64,000 nucleotides of DNA from Gottschalkia purinilytica (GCF_001190785.1 NZ_LGSS01000009.1:62001-126000), one strand, 5' to 3'; shown: positions 42,643-51,883, counted from the stretch's first letter. Notes: a model not told the origin generated them from the letters alone. Program-made: numbers and translations.

Positions 42643-43290
42643 TTATTGGTATATAGAGTATCTATCTTCTAACTTTCTAAATCCAAACATTAATACAGAA
42701 GTCATTATAAGATATATTCCAGCTGCTATTATAAAAGGAGTAATTACAAGATCTCTTGTTACTATTTCACTAGCTGCCCTTGATAAGTCCCCCATACTTA
42801 TAGCTGCAACTAGTGCAGTATCTTTTATAAGATTAACTGATTCGTTACAAGTAGGAGGTATTACTCTTCTTACAGTCTGTGGAAGTATAATATGCCTCAT
42901 AGTTTGCTTATAATTAAATCCTAAGGCTTTTGACGCTTCATACTGTCCTTTATCTATTGATTCTATCCCTGCTCTAAATACTTCTGTAAGATACGCTCCA
43001 TAATTGAGTGAAAAAGTTATTGCAGCAGCAGCAAAAGCAGGCATATTTAATGCTGGAAATATTATTGGTATTCCATAGTACACAAAGAATACTTGTAGTA
43101 ATAAAGGTGTTCCTCTAAATATCCATGTGTATATATTTAAAATACTCTTTAATATTTTAACTCCTGATATTTTTCCTATAGCTCCAATTACTCCTAGTGG
43201 TATAGAGCAAATCATTGTAACAATAGATAGTGAGACTGTAACACCGCAACCTTTTAAAATATAAACTATCATATCTAGTAACTTCTCCAA
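42643..43290 (-). CDS. Polar amino acid ABC transporter permease (HisM/GlnP family)
   Basis: 215 residues, about five helices. TLSIVTMICSIPLGVIGAIGKISG and WIFRGTPLLLQVFFVYYGIP are family marks, and the EAA loop is YEASKALGFNYKQTMRHIILPQTVRRVIPP. TTG start after AGGAGGAC. Second gene after the binding protein. The usual third gene, the ATPase, is missing: the next thing downstream is a terminator. Confidence 0.92.
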   Translation of the reverse strand: MEKLLDMIVYILKGCGVTVSLSIVTMICSIPLGVIGAIGKISGVKILKSILNIYTWIFRGTPLLLQVFFVYYGIPIIFPALNMPAFAAAAITFSLNYGAYLTEVFRAGIESIDKGQYEASKALGFNYKQTMRHIILPQTVRRVIPPTCNESVNLIKDTALVAAISMGDLSRAASEIVTRDLVITPFIIAAGIYLIMTSVLMFGFRKLEDRYSIYQ

Positions 43291-43309
43291 CTTAAGTCCT
43301 CCTATTTAG

Positions 43310-44113
43310 CTACTGATCTTCTCCAAACCATTCATTAGAGATTTTATCAGTAGTTCCGTCAGCTTTCATTTCAGCTAAAATTTTATTTAATTCTTTTAAA
43401 AGTGCTTTATCTTCTTTTCTAATTCCAACACCATACTCTTCTTTTTCAAGATAGTCCTTTAATATTTCATATTCTCCTGGTTTCTTTTTAAGATAATATT
43501 TCCCAACTACTTCATCTACAAGTAAAACCTCTATTCTTCCTGCTGATAAATCCATAAGTGCTTCTACATTATTAGAATATTTTTTAACATCTTTTAAAAC
43601 ATCTGATACTTCTTTATTCTTTTTTAGTGCATCCTCAGCAGTACTTCCCATTTGTAGTCCTAATATTTTTCCTTTTAAATCCTCTTTAGTTTTTATACTA
43701 GAACCTTTCTTTACCACTAAAATTTGTTTGTTTGCTAGGTAAGTATCTGAAAAGTTAACTTGTTTCTTTCTATCTTCAGTTTTAGTAAATGCATTCCAGA
43801 TTAAATCTATATCGCCTTTTTTAAGAGTTAGTGTAACTCCTTTCCATTCAACTGGCTTAAACTCAGCTTTTACTCCCATCCTCTTAGCAACTTCTTTTGC
43901 TAAATCTATGTCAAATCCTATTATTTCTCCCTTATCATCTCTAAATCCCATTGGTGGAAAGCTATCATCTAGTCCTACAACAAACTTACCGCTTTCTTTT
44001 ATCTTATTAAGAGAATCATCAGCTTTTCCTGATGTTTCTTTACTACCACAACCAGTAAATAATAATGAAATTAATAGTATACTTATAATCAATGCTATTA
44101 TTCCTTTTTTCAT
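43310..44113 (-). CDS. Amino acid ABC transporter substrate-binding lipoprotein
   Basis: 267 residues. Lipobox LFTGC (Cys about 22) anchors it to the outer face of the membrane. SBP_bac_3 signature: GKFVVGLDDSFPPMGFRDDKGEIIGFDIDLAKEVA, then SDTYLANKQILVVKKGS and LLVDEVVGKYY. The Asp and Arg (FTKTEDRKKQVNFS) that grip the alpha-carboxylate and amino group are present. Likely ligand: a polar or basic amino acid, or cystine. Cotranscribed with the permease 19 bp downstream; AGGAGGA before the ATG. Confidence 0.92.
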   Translation of the reverse strand: MKKGIIALIISILLISLLFTGCGSKETSGKADDSLNKIKESGKFVVGLDDSFPPMGFRDDKGEIIGFDIDLAKEVAKRMGVKAEFKPVEWKGVTLTLKKGDIDLIWNAFTKTEDRKKQVNFSDTYLANKQILVVKKGSSIKTKEDLKGKILGLQMGSTAEDALKKNKEVSDVLKDVKKYSNNVEALMDLSAGRIEVLLVDEVVGKYYLKKKPGEYEILKDYLEKEEYGVGIRKEDKALLKELNKILAEMKADGTTDKISNEWFGEDQ

Positions 44114-44188
44114 CCTAATTCCTCCTGCATATTAAATATTCTATATGTATTATACTTTAATATGATAAAGTTGTAAAGTATCAAATCA

Positions 44189-44228
44189 AAAAAGAACAAA
44201 AATTTATTCATAAATTTTTGTTCTTTTT
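44189..44228. terminator. Terminator of the lipoprotein/ABC-2 exporter operon
   Basis: 19-bp perfect arms 44189-44207 and 44210-44228 with a 2-base loop, 10 bp past the stop at 44239. Confidence 0.88.
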
Positions 44229-44238
44229 AAGTGTTATG

Positions 44239-45390
44239 TTATTCATACTTCATAGTCATACACCCTAGAGTAAAATATACAATTCCCATTCCTATCAGAA
44301 CTAAACATGGTACTATTATCGAATTAACATCATATCCATACATAGCTATCTTTTCAATACCTTCTACAGCCCATTTTTGAGGTGTTATATTTGCAAGTGC
44401 CAATATTATTTTAGAACTAATTATATCAAGTGGCCACATACATCCACCTAGCATAGATGTAGCTGTTAACGCTATTGGTGAAACAGCAGAAAGTTGTCTT
44501 TGATTTTTTAATATACTAACTAAGAACAATCCTAGTGATACTGTTACAAATACAAAACATGATATTACAATAAATATCGCTAACATATTGTTTCCTAAAT
44601 CTAAATTGAACAAATATTTTCCCCCAAATAATATTATACTAACTTGAAATAATCCTATAATGAAAGATACTATGAGATTACCACCTAGTAACGCTTTATT
44701 TGATATGGGAGAAACTAATGCTCTTTGCCAAGTTTTAAGTTGTTTATCTCTTAATATATCTCCTACACTAAATACTATTGTATACATTGAAAAAAATAAA
44801 GAAAAACCTATAACTATGTGTTTTGCATTATCATAGTTACCAATTCCACTACCACTTATTACTTCTTTTTTTATTTCAAATGGATTTTTATACTTCCATC
44901 CCTCTATACTCTTGTTATAAGCTTCTTCAAATTTATCACTATTTAAATATTTTGAAGTTGTTTTTGCTATTTTTATATTACTAAAGACTTTATCAGCATT
45001 ATCTTTTAATATATTTTCTAAAGTCATTGTATTTATATCTTCTTTAATTTTCATCAAATTTATTTCTATTTTTCTATTGTCTTTTAAAGATTCTCCAAAT
45101 CCTTTTTCTAAATTTACTACTGCAAAAACTTCATTAGACTCTAAGCTTTTTAGTCCATTTTTATAACTCAATATATTGTACCTAAATGAATTATCTTTTT
45201 TAAGCTCTTCTACCATCATTTTAGAATATTGTGAATTATCACTATCTACTATTGCAACTTTAGGAACATAACCTGCATTTTGAGCACTTCCTGCTATAAA
45301 GGCCATTCCTAGTGCTAATAATGTCATTATTAGCATAATGCTCATTTCATGTCTAAATATCATAATTCTTAATTTCAATATACTAAGCAT
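44239..45390 (-). CDS. ABC-2 type exporter permease, second subunit
   Basis: 383 residues. Helix near the N-terminus, an extracellular domain (about 40-180) and five helices at the C-terminus, the ABC2_membrane_3 layout. GDILRDKQLKTWQRALVSPISNKALLGGNLI is the cytoplasmic coupling element, and SPIALTATSMLGGCMWPLDII is conserved. ATG 45390 follows AGAGGTG and overlaps the partner's stop by eight bases. Forms a heterodimer with the 45383 permease. Confidence 0.88.
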   Translation of the reverse strand: MLSILKLRIMIFRHEMSIMLIMTLLALGMAFIAGSAQNAGYVPKVAIVDSDNSQYSKMMVEELKKDNSFRYNILSYKNGLKSLESNEVFAVVNLEKGFGESLKDNRKIEINLMKIKEDINTMTLENILKDNADKVFSNIKIAKTTSKYLNSDKFEEAYNKSIEGWKYKNPFEIKKEVISGSGIGNYDNAKHIVIGFSLFFSMYTIVFSVGDILRDKQLKTWQRALVSPISNKALLGGNLIVSFIIGLFQVSIILFGGKYLFNLDLGNNMLAIFIVISCFVFVTVSLGLFLVSILKNQRQLSAVSPIALTATSMLGGCMWPLDIISSKIILALANITPQKWAVEGIEKIAMYGYDVNSIIVPCLVLIGMGIVYFTLGCMTMKYE

Positions 45391-46714
45391 TACTACACCT
45401 CTCTTCCTTTTTTGCAAAGAATGTAGCTATTAGTATAAAAATCGTTCCTATACTAATTAATAATAAAAGAGGTGTTCTTATTTTCTCTATACTATTTCCT
45501 AGCATAACATTCTGATAAGCTTCAATTCCTAGACCATTTAATGTTAAATATCTAAAACTTTGTAAGAATTTTGGGAATGCTTCTAGTGGAAACATGCTTC
45601 CTCCAAGTATGGCCATAAGATTTGCTACTATCGTATCAAAAGCATTTACCATTTTATCACTTTCCCACTTAAAAGCTAATACTGAAGTAAGTGTACCTAA
45701 TCCAGCAACTGCAAATATTAAAGATAGAGTTACCATCATTACGTGTAACATATTTCCCCAATCTACTTTAAATAATATACTGGTAAATCCTATTATTAAG
45801 CTCATCTGTACTATTGCGAGTAAAAATATAGTAAAAAACTTTCCCATCAAAATATTGAATCTTGACATTCCTGCTATAACCATTCTTTGATAAGTTAGAT
45901 TTCTTTTTTCTTCTAACGATAACATTCCTCCTTGGGAAACTGTATATATTATAAACATAGTTGCCATACCAACTGAATAAAATTGAAAACTTGATAAAGC
46001 TTTCTTGCCGTTTATTGATTTGCTGTTTATAGAAACACTCACATCTTTAAAGCTATCTGATATTTCATTAATAACCTTATCTAGTTTTTCAAAGCTACTA
46101 CTTCCTAAATTATTTTCAAAAGCTGTTTCTAAGAACACATTCTTGCCTATGATTATGGTTGCTAATTTATCAGTAAATCCTTTTGTAATTCCTTCTATTA
46201 TTTTTCCACTCATTAGCTTATCTGGATGACTTATAACTTTAACTTCCATATTATTTCTAAAAGGAGTAAAAAAATTCGCATACATGTTAAATATAAAGTT
46301 CTTTGGAAATATAATTATTCCAGATATTTTCTCTTTCTCAAGTAACTTTTTAGCCTGTTCTTCTTCTAGGATTCTAAATTTTATAACTTTTTTAATATCT
46401 TTATTTTTAATAAAATTATTTATAATTTCCTCTTCAATATTAAAATCTTTTACTTTACTAACTAACTCCTTATTATTATCTTTAACAAAGCCATTTTCTT
46501 CTAAAAATTTTATAAAATCATTAGTCTCTTTAGATATATTGTAGTTTTTAACTATAGCCACTTCTTTCTTTGAAGTATCTATTTTATCTGTAAACATATC
46601 TTTTAGTGAATTTCCTAATATTGATATTAATATTATTGGCATAATTATTAAAATAGCCATAGACTTTTTATCTGACAATAATACTTTTAAGTCTTTTAAA
46701 ATGACATGCCACAT
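45383..46714 (-). CDS. ABC-2 type exporter permease, first subunit
   Basis: 443 residues with the same layout as its partner: one N-terminal helix (MAILIIMPIILISILGNSL), a large extracellular domain (about 40-235) and five to six helices. Coupling element EEKRNLTYQRMVIAGMSRFNILMGKF, and a conserved NLMAILGGSMFPLEAFPKFL. AAAGGAGG lies 11 bases before the ATG, a little far. Exports an unknown substrate (drug, peptide or lipid). Confidence 0.88.
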   Translation of the reverse strand: MWHVILKDLKVLLSDKKSMAILIIMPIILISILGNSLKDMFTDKIDTSKKEVAIVKNYNISKETNDFIKFLEENGFVKDNNKELVSKVKDFNIEEEIINNFIKNKDIKKVIKFRILEEEQAKKLLEKEKISGIIIFPKNFIFNMYANFFTPFRNNMEVKVISHPDKLMSGKIIEGITKGFTDKLATIIIGKNVFLETAFENNLGSSSFEKLDKVINEISDSFKDVSVSINSKSINGKKALSSFQFYSVGMATMFIIYTVSQGGMLSLEEKRNLTYQRMVIAGMSRFNILMGKFFTIFLLAIVQMSLIIGFTSILFKVDWGNMLHVMMVTLSLIFAVAGLGTLTSVLAFKWESDKMVNAFDTIVANLMAILGGSMFPLEAFPKFLQSFRYLTLNGLGIEAYQNVMLGNSIEKIRTPLLLLISIGTIFILIATFFAKKEERCSNA

Positions 46715-46731
46715 GCTCTCTCGTCCCTCCT

Positions 46732-47667
46732 TTAATCTCTAAGGGTTTTTCCTGTTAAATTTAAAAATACACTTTCAAGATTTGGTCTTTTTACATCTAT
46801 TGATATTATATTACTGTTTGTTTCACCTACTTTAAGTACTAATTCTTCAAACAGTTTTTTAGTATCTTCTACTTTTAAAACTATAGTATCATCATTTATT
46901 TCGATATCTTTTATGTCTTTAATTTCATTCAGCTTAAATATAGTTTGATCTGTTATGTTATCTAATCTTAATAGAATTATTTTATCTTCATTTATTAGAC
47001 TTTTTAATTCTTCCTTGGTTCCTGTTTCTATGATTCTACCTTTATCCATTATGCTTATTTTATTACATAACAGCTCTACTTCTTCCATATAGTGACTTGT
47101 ATATATAATAGTCATTCCTTTTTTATTTAAATCAATAACTGTATCTAAAATATGATTTCTTGATTGAGCATCTATACCAACTGTAGGCTCATCCATTATA
47201 AGTAATTCGGGTTCATGTAACAAAGCAGCCCCTATATTTATTCTTCTTTTCATACCACCAGAATATTTTTCTACTTTTTCTTTTAGCTTGTCTTTAAGTC
47301 CTATAATCTCGGCAACTTCATGTATTCTATTTTCTAGTTTCTTCTTTCTTAATCCATAAATATGTCCCCAGAACTTTAAGTTTTCATATCCTGTAAGCAT
47401 AGGATATAGGGCTATATCTTGTGGTACAACCCCTAGCTTTTCTTGTATATACTTAGGATTTTTTAATATACTTTCTCCTTTATAAAATATCTCCCCTTCT
47501 GTTGGCTTAGTAAGTGTAGACAACATAGATATTGTTGTAGATTTTCCCGCACCATTAGGTCCTAATAATCCAAATATTTCTCCTTGTTCTATTTCAAAAT
47601 CTACTCCATCTACAGCCTTTAATTCTTTAAAATATTTTTTTAGATTTTTTACTTGGAGTAAAATCAT
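46732..47667 (-). CDS. ABC-2 exporter ATP-binding protein
   Basis: 311 residues. Walker A GPNGAGKST, Q-loop VVPQDIALYP, signature YSGGMKRRINIGAAL, Walker B LLIMDEPTVGID, H-loop TSHYMEE; a C-terminal DrrA-like tail ends in NLESVFLNLTGKTLRD. The SGGMKRR signature and tail are typical of the DrrA/NatA-like drug exporter class. It starts one base after the lipoprotein stop; TTAAAGG-type spacing to the next gene is 17 bp. Confidence 0.92.
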   Translation of the reverse strand: MILLQVKNLKKYFKELKAVDGVDFEIEQGEIFGLLGPNGAGKSTTISMLSTLTKPTEGEIFYKGESILKNPKYIQEKLGVVPQDIALYPMLTGYENLKFWGHIYGLRKKKLENRIHEVAEIIGLKDKLKEKVEKYSGGMKRRINIGAALLHEPELLIMDEPTVGIDAQSRNHILDTVIDLNKKGMTIIYTSHYMEEVELLCNKISIMDKGRIIETGTKEELKSLINEDKIILLRLDNITDQTIFKLNEIKDIKDIEINDDTIVLKVEDTKKLFEELVLKVGETNSNIISIDVKRPNLESVFLNLTGKTLRD

Positions 47668-47668
47668 G

Positions 47669-48679
47669 TTATTCCTCCTCTACTTCTTTATTTGAAAAAT
47701 CTTTAAATATATATGGAATTCCTTGTTCAAGTTCTTCTTTTTTTAATATATTTGTTTTATTCAATTTTGGAAAATCAAACTCTTGTTTCTTTTCTATACT
47801 CCAATTTTTAGTTTGAATTTCCATAATACTTTCTGTAATCTTATCTTTCTTTGAATCTTTAAATTTAGCTTTCACTTTTATATCTTCTTGTATAATATAT
47901 CCGTCAATATCTATATATCCTTTATAATCAAAAGACTCAAACTTCATATCTTTTAACTTATTTCTAAAGTCTTTTATGCCCTCATTTATATCTACTTCTG
48001 TTTCGTTATATTTTATTGGATTGTTATTCATATATTCGCTCTGTTTAATTATTTTTTCTATAAAGCCTTCTTTTTCAATAACATCCAGTGACTTTTCTAA
48101 TAGCTTTTTTAATTGACTATCATTTAATTGTATTTTAAATTCCTTAACCTTTACTTCCCCATCTTCTGTTGATATAAGAGTATCTTTGCCTGTAACTACA
48201 TCTTTTTCTTTTAGTATACTGATCCAGTTTCTTTCTAGTTCTTTAAATATATCACTTAGATTATTATCATTATCTATGTCTTCTTTCTGAGCATTTTTCA
48301 CCTCATCATCAACTAAAAAATACTTACCTAACATAGGCATTTTTACAAAGTGTTGATCCTTGTTTTGATAGTAATTTGTATCAAAACCCATCCCACCAAG
48401 ATTCATATAATTTCTAGCTATTATCTGCTTATTTTTCTTATCAAATTTTACATTATTTTTTAATTCTAAGTTTTTAAAATAGTTTAACTGTCTTATCTCT
48501 TCTTTAGAAGCACCTTCTAAATCATAACTATTTTTTACATTCATTTTTAAAGAATTCTGGCCTTTTTGTATGTTACTTGTTTTATTAACCGCACTAATAT
48601 ATTCTTTAAAAGAATTTTGTGTACATGCTGAAAACATTAATGATATACTAGCTATGAATAAAAGAAGTAGTTTTTTCAT
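47669..48679 (-). CDS. Lipoprotein of the ABC-2 exporter operon
   Basis: 336 residues. Signal with lipobox FSAC (Cys about 19); the rest is Lys/Asp/Glu-rich with a LolA/DUF6612-like feel: SLKMNVKNSYDLEGA, NVKFDKKNKQIIARNYMNLG, GEVKVKEFKIQLNDSQLKKLLEK, FESFDYKGYIDIDGYIIQE. Not firmly assigned. Anchored outside the membrane. First gene of an operon with the ATPase and both permeases, so perhaps a substrate receptor or stress sensor. AGGAGGG before the ATG. Confidence 0.75.
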   Translation of the reverse strand: MKKLLLLFIASISLMFSACTQNSFKEYISAVNKTSNIQKGQNSLKMNVKNSYDLEGASKEEIRQLNYFKNLELKNNVKFDKKNKQIIARNYMNLGGMGFDTNYYQNKDQHFVKMPMLGKYFLVDDEVKNAQKEDIDNDNNLSDIFKELERNWISILKEKDVVTGKDTLISTEDGEVKVKEFKIQLNDSQLKKLLEKSLDVIEKEGFIEKIIKQSEYMNNNPIKYNETEVDINEGIKDFRNKLKDMKFESFDYKGYIDIDGYIIQEDIKVKAKFKDSKKDKITESIMEIQTKNWSIEKKQEFDFPKLNKTNILKKEELEQGIPYIFKDFSNKEVEEE

Positions 48680-48791
48680 AAAATCCCTCCTCTTATAATT
48701 ATATAAACTATTAAAGTCTCGATTTATTATCCTTATTTATATTTTAATATCTTTAGTCAAACTTTTCCTGTACATAAATTCACTAATTATA

Positions 48792-48815
48792 TATGACTTT
48801 TGTCATAAATGACAT
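48792..48815 (-). promoter_or_regulatory. Candidate NarL-type regulator site before the lipoprotein/ABC-2 operon
   Basis: TATGACTTTTGTCATA (48792-48807) is a perfect palindrome with a 4-base centre, followed at once by a third half-site ATGACAT (48809-48815). It lies about 35 bp upstream of a TTGACT -35-like element for the operon, and beside the NarL-type regulator gene. Confidence 0.55.
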
Positions 48816-48838
48816 ATCTATTAAGTTCTTTAATAAAT

Positions 48839-48898
48839 AAAAAAATTCTAAATCTTGTATGAAAAACTATACAACAATACAGGATTTAGAATTTTTTT
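48839..48898. terminator. Terminator after the NarL-type two-component genes
   Basis: 22-bp arms 48839-48860 and 48877-48898 with a single G-U, T7 at the end. Confidence 0.88.
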
Positions 48899-48952
48899 AT
48901 TTATTAGATATGCTATTTAACTAAAATTCTTTGAAATTAATATAACTAATAA

Positions 48953-49600
48953 TTACATATTTTTTAAAACAAATATAGCTAATTGTGTTCTATCTCTAAG
49001 ATCTAACTTGTCCAGTATGTTTGTAATATGATTCTTAACTGTTCCTTCACTTAAAAATAATTCTTTAGCTATTTCTCCGTTATTCTTACCTTCACCTATG
49101 AGTTTACATATAACTGTTTCTCTATCTGTAAGCTCACTTATCCTTTTATCAACTATCTTATATTCTGGTTTGTAATTTGCTAATGACGCAAATTTATCTA
49201 AAACTTTTAGTGCTATATCTGGCTGTATCAAAGCTCCACCATTATAAACCGTTCTTATAGCTTCCGCTATTTTTTCTGGTGTAGAATCTTTTAGCATATA
49301 TCCTATTGCTCCATATCTCAAGGCATCAAATATATATTCATCATCATTAAATGTAGTTAATACAATTATCTTTATATCTGGTAAATCTCTTTTTATAAGT
49401 TTTGTAGATTCTACTCCATTCATATTGGACATTTTAATATCCATAAGTACAATATCTGGATTATGTATTTTACACATGTCATATGCTTCTTTTCCATCTG
49501 AAGCTAGTCCACATATTTCTATATTTTCTTCAGCAGATAATATCATTTTTAAACCTTCTCTTAATATGCTTTGGTCATCAGCTATCAATACTCTTATCAT
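48953..49600 (-). CDS. NarL/LuxR-family response regulator
   Basis: 215 residues: receiver 2-118 with D8-D9, phospho-acceptor D54 (VLMDIKMSNMNG) and Lys in MLKDSTPEK; LuxR HTH about 148-210 (LTDRETVICKLIGEGKNNGEIAKEL, LSEGTVKNHITNILDKL). GAGGTGAC before the ATG. Its 5' end overlaps the kinase 3' end by 23 bases. Probable regulator of the ABC-2 operon next door. Confidence 0.94.
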   Translation of the reverse strand: MIRVLIADDQSILREGLKMILSAEENIEICGLASDGKEAYDMCKIHNPDIVLMDIKMSNMNGVESTKLIKRDLPDIKIIVLTTFNDDEYIFDALRYGAIGYMLKDSTPEKIAEAIRTVYNGGALIQPDIALKVLDKFASLANYKPEYKIVDKRISELTDRETVICKLIGEGKNNGEIAKELFLSEGTVKNHITNILDKLDLRDRTQLAIFVLKNM

Positions 49601-50771
49601 TTATGTCACCTCTATCTAATGGAATAAATCCACTTACTTTAAATGATTCTCTACTTTCTATGTTTATTTCTCCATTTAAACTATATATTCTTTCTTTCAT
49701 TCCCTTTATTCCGTTTCCTTCTTTTATTTTGTCTATATTGAATCCATCGTTACATATTTCAAAGTTAATTACATCAAATTTACAAATTATAAATATAAAT
49801 ATATTTTTAGCTTTTCCATGTCTTACTGCATTTGTAATAGACTCCTGAATCGTTCTATAGAGAGCAGCTTCTATTGTAGGATTTGTTTTTACAATATCTC
49901 CATCTATTTTAATATCTATATTTACACCTGTCTTATTAGAAAAACTATTAGACATTTCTTTTATAGATTCAAATATGTTTAAATTATTGTTATTTATTTT
50001 TAATGTCTCTATAATTTTTCTTACTTCTATAAGACTCTCCCTAGCAGAAGTTTTAGCATCATTTAAATAATTTTTAGCATTTTGTATATCCTTATCCATT
50101 AAATGGCTAGACATTTCTAATTGCATAATAAGAGCTGTCATTTCGTGACCTAGCGTATCATGAATGTCCCTAGCAATTCTAGTTCTCTCTTCTATTTTAG
50201 AATATTGTTCCACAACATCAGCATATTTTCTTAGATCTCTATGTGCTTCTAATAAACTCATATATAATTCATCTTTCTTTTCTTTTTCTTCTTTATAATA
50301 TCTAGCGAAATTAATAATTACTGTAGCCAAAATACTTATAAGTGTAAAAAATAACATCTCAGATATATTTCCTAAATTATTTTTATAATATATTAAAATA
50401 CAATACTTTATTAAAGATATTAATAAAGTTAGTACACTCATAGTTATTCTATATTTTAGTTCCAGTGACAATGATATTTCTACTAAGATTATTATATAAA
50501 ATAAATGTAAAAAATAGTTTATAAGATATTTTGAGTTATGTTCTAAGTAAAATATTAATAATATATCTATTAAAAACGAAAAAACATATAAATATTTAAA
50601 TCTAGTATAAATATTTCTTATAATGCCAACAGTTAAATATGCAATAAATATTGCTAAAAATATAAATAATCTATAATTACTTACATTTTCAAATTTTATG
50701 GATAATAAAAAAATTATTATAGATATTAATATCTTAACAATACTAACTTTATTATTCTTAGATATATTCAT
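49578..50771 (-). CDS. NarX/DesK-type sensor histidine kinase (HisKA_3)
   Basis: 397 residues. Five to six membrane helices in the first 155 residues with short loops, implying sensing inside or at the membrane; a coiled linker to about 195; phospho-acceptor H204 in RIARDIHDTLGHEMTALIMQL; ATPase with ESITNAVRHGKAKN and GNGIKGMKERI. AAAGGAT before the ATG. Partner of the overlapping regulator. Kinases of this class near ABC-2 exporters usually respond to membrane stress or antibiotics. Confidence 0.92.
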   Translation of the reverse strand: MNISKNNKVSIVKILISIIIFLLSIKFENVSNYRLFIFLAIFIAYLTVGIIRNIYTRFKYLYVFSFLIDILLIFYLEHNSKYLINYFLHLFYIIILVEISLSLELKYRITMSVLTLLISLIKYCILIYYKNNLGNISEMLFFTLISILATVIINFARYYKEEKEKKDELYMSLLEAHRDLRKYADVVEQYSKIEERTRIARDIHDTLGHEMTALIMQLEMSSHLMDKDIQNAKNYLNDAKTSARESLIEVRKIIETLKINNNNLNIFESIKEMSNSFSNKTGVNIDIKIDGDIVKTNPTIEAALYRTIQESITNAVRHGKAKNIFIFIICKFDVINFEICNDGFNIDKIKEGNGIKGMKERIYSLNGEINIESRESFKVSGFIPLDRGDINDKSIDS

Positions 50772-50979
50772 AGTTTTATCCTTTCATACATAACCTTTAT
50801 TTTTCAAGTAAATATTAATATAAATTATCTAATAATATCTTCAGTTTTAAGTATATAATCTTTAAGAAATACTTTCAATTTTTCCTAGTTATTGTAGCTT
50901 ATATTTACTAAGTATTCTACTAATAATATATATGTAAGTATCAATACACTTACAATAATTCATTTGTTGGAGGGTCACT

Positions 50980-51294
50980 ATGAACAATAATTATAATAGT
51001 AGTTTTTCCCAAAATTTAAAAGCCCTTGAAATAAAACAAGCAAAAGAAAGAATGGGATTAACAAGTGGTTTAAGTAGTAGTGCTAATTTAAATTCTTTGA
51101 GTAATTTAAGTAGTAACGCTAATTTAAACTCTGTTAGTAATTTAGGATTAACAAATAATTTAAGTAATAGTGCTGCTTTAAGTCCTGTTGGTGGTTTAGG
51201 ATTAATAAGTAATCCAAATAGCAATGCTAATTTATATTCTTATAAAAATGATGGAGTAATTGCTAGCTCTGCAACAAATATAAGGTATACCTAG
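50980..51294 (+). CDS. Low-complexity Asn/Ser/Leu repeat peptide
   Basis: 104 residues; GGAGGG lies 7 bases before the ATG. After a charged start (NLKALEIKQAKERMGLTSG) it is made of imperfect repeats of about 10-13 residues: SSANLNSLSNLS, SNANLNSVSNLG, LTNNLSNSAALS, then GGLGLISNPNSNANLYSY. No signal or membrane helix. The DNA repeats as well, so it can expand or shrink by slippage. Not recognised; it could be a spore-coat, surface or structural peptide. Confidence 0.7.
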   Translation: MNNNYNSSFSQNLKALEIKQAKERMGLTSGLSSSANLNSLSNLSSNANLNSVSNLGLTNNLSNSAALSPVGGLGLISNPNSNANLYSYKNDGVIASSATNIRYT

Positions 51295-51342
51295 ACTAAA
51301 TAGTCTATAACCAACTTTTTATCTCCTTACTAAAATATAAAA

Positions 51343-51370
51343 AGAGGATGGAATTTATTCCATCCTCTAA
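51343..51370. terminator. Terminator between repeat peptide and Arg/His/Tyr-tailed gene
   Basis: AGAGGATGGAA (51343-51353) pairs with TTCCATCCTCT (51358-51368), shared by convergent genes. A second small hairpin (TAGACT/AGTCTA) overlaps the repeat-peptide stop. Confidence 0.8.
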
Positions 51371-51373
51371 TTT

Positions 51374-51793
51374 TTAGTACCAATATCCTGGGTCATAATA
51401 ATATCCATAGTATGGATCATCATAATATGAATAAGGATTATGATGACTATGATGTCTACGTCTTCTACGTCTTCGGTGTCTAAATAATTCATCTAAAAAT
51501 ATTATTGTTACTATATCTCTTAACAATCTTCTCCTTCTTCTTCTAGGTACAGGTCTTATCTGTGAGTCTACCTCTTCACTTGTTACATCCAACTCATGTA
51601 CATCATCAGCTATTTCTGGATAATCTTCTAAAATTTTTCCATATATTTCATCTACCATCCCTTCTATCTCATTTCGAGATATATCTTGTGTAATTCCAAC
51701 ACTATTAGTATATTCTTCAAGATAGTTCTTTACCTTAGGGTAAATTATATAGTAGATATCAGGATAAGGCTCATAATCATAAAATGTAGACAT
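51374..51793 (-). CDS. Protein with Arg-His-rich and Tyr-rich C-terminal tail
   Basis: 139 residues; AAGGAGAG 7 bases before the ATG. Residues 1-80 are acidic and Tyr-rich (STFYDYEPYPDIYYIIYPKV), helical, with ISRNEIEGMVDEIYGKILEDYP. Then come two arginine blocks, PRRRRRR (about 82) and RHRRRRRRRHHSHH (about 106), separated by a hydrophobic helix DIVTIIFLDELF, and a tail NPYSYYDDPYYGYYYDPGYWY. The tail resembles spore-coat or exosporium proteins. Family not named by me; spore-coat role is an inference. Confidence 0.75.
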   Translation of the reverse strand: MSTFYDYEPYPDIYYIIYPKVKNYLEEYTNSVGITQDISRNEIEGMVDEIYGKILEDYPEIADDVHELDVTSEEVDSQIRPVPRRRRRRLLRDIVTIIFLDELFRHRRRRRRRHHSHHNPYSYYDDPYYGYYYDPGYWY

Positions 51794-51883
51794 ATTATCT
51801 CTCCTTTTTAATTAACTTTACTAAATATACTATGTATGAGAGTTACATTTTGTCACTACAAAATATTTAAAATAATAAAAAAT

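Noticed and set aside
50991-51224. Minus-strand frame opposite the repeat peptide with KLALLLKLL repeats
   Set aside because: Shadow of the repetitive plus-strand gene, which has the ribosome site GGAGGG and the terminator.
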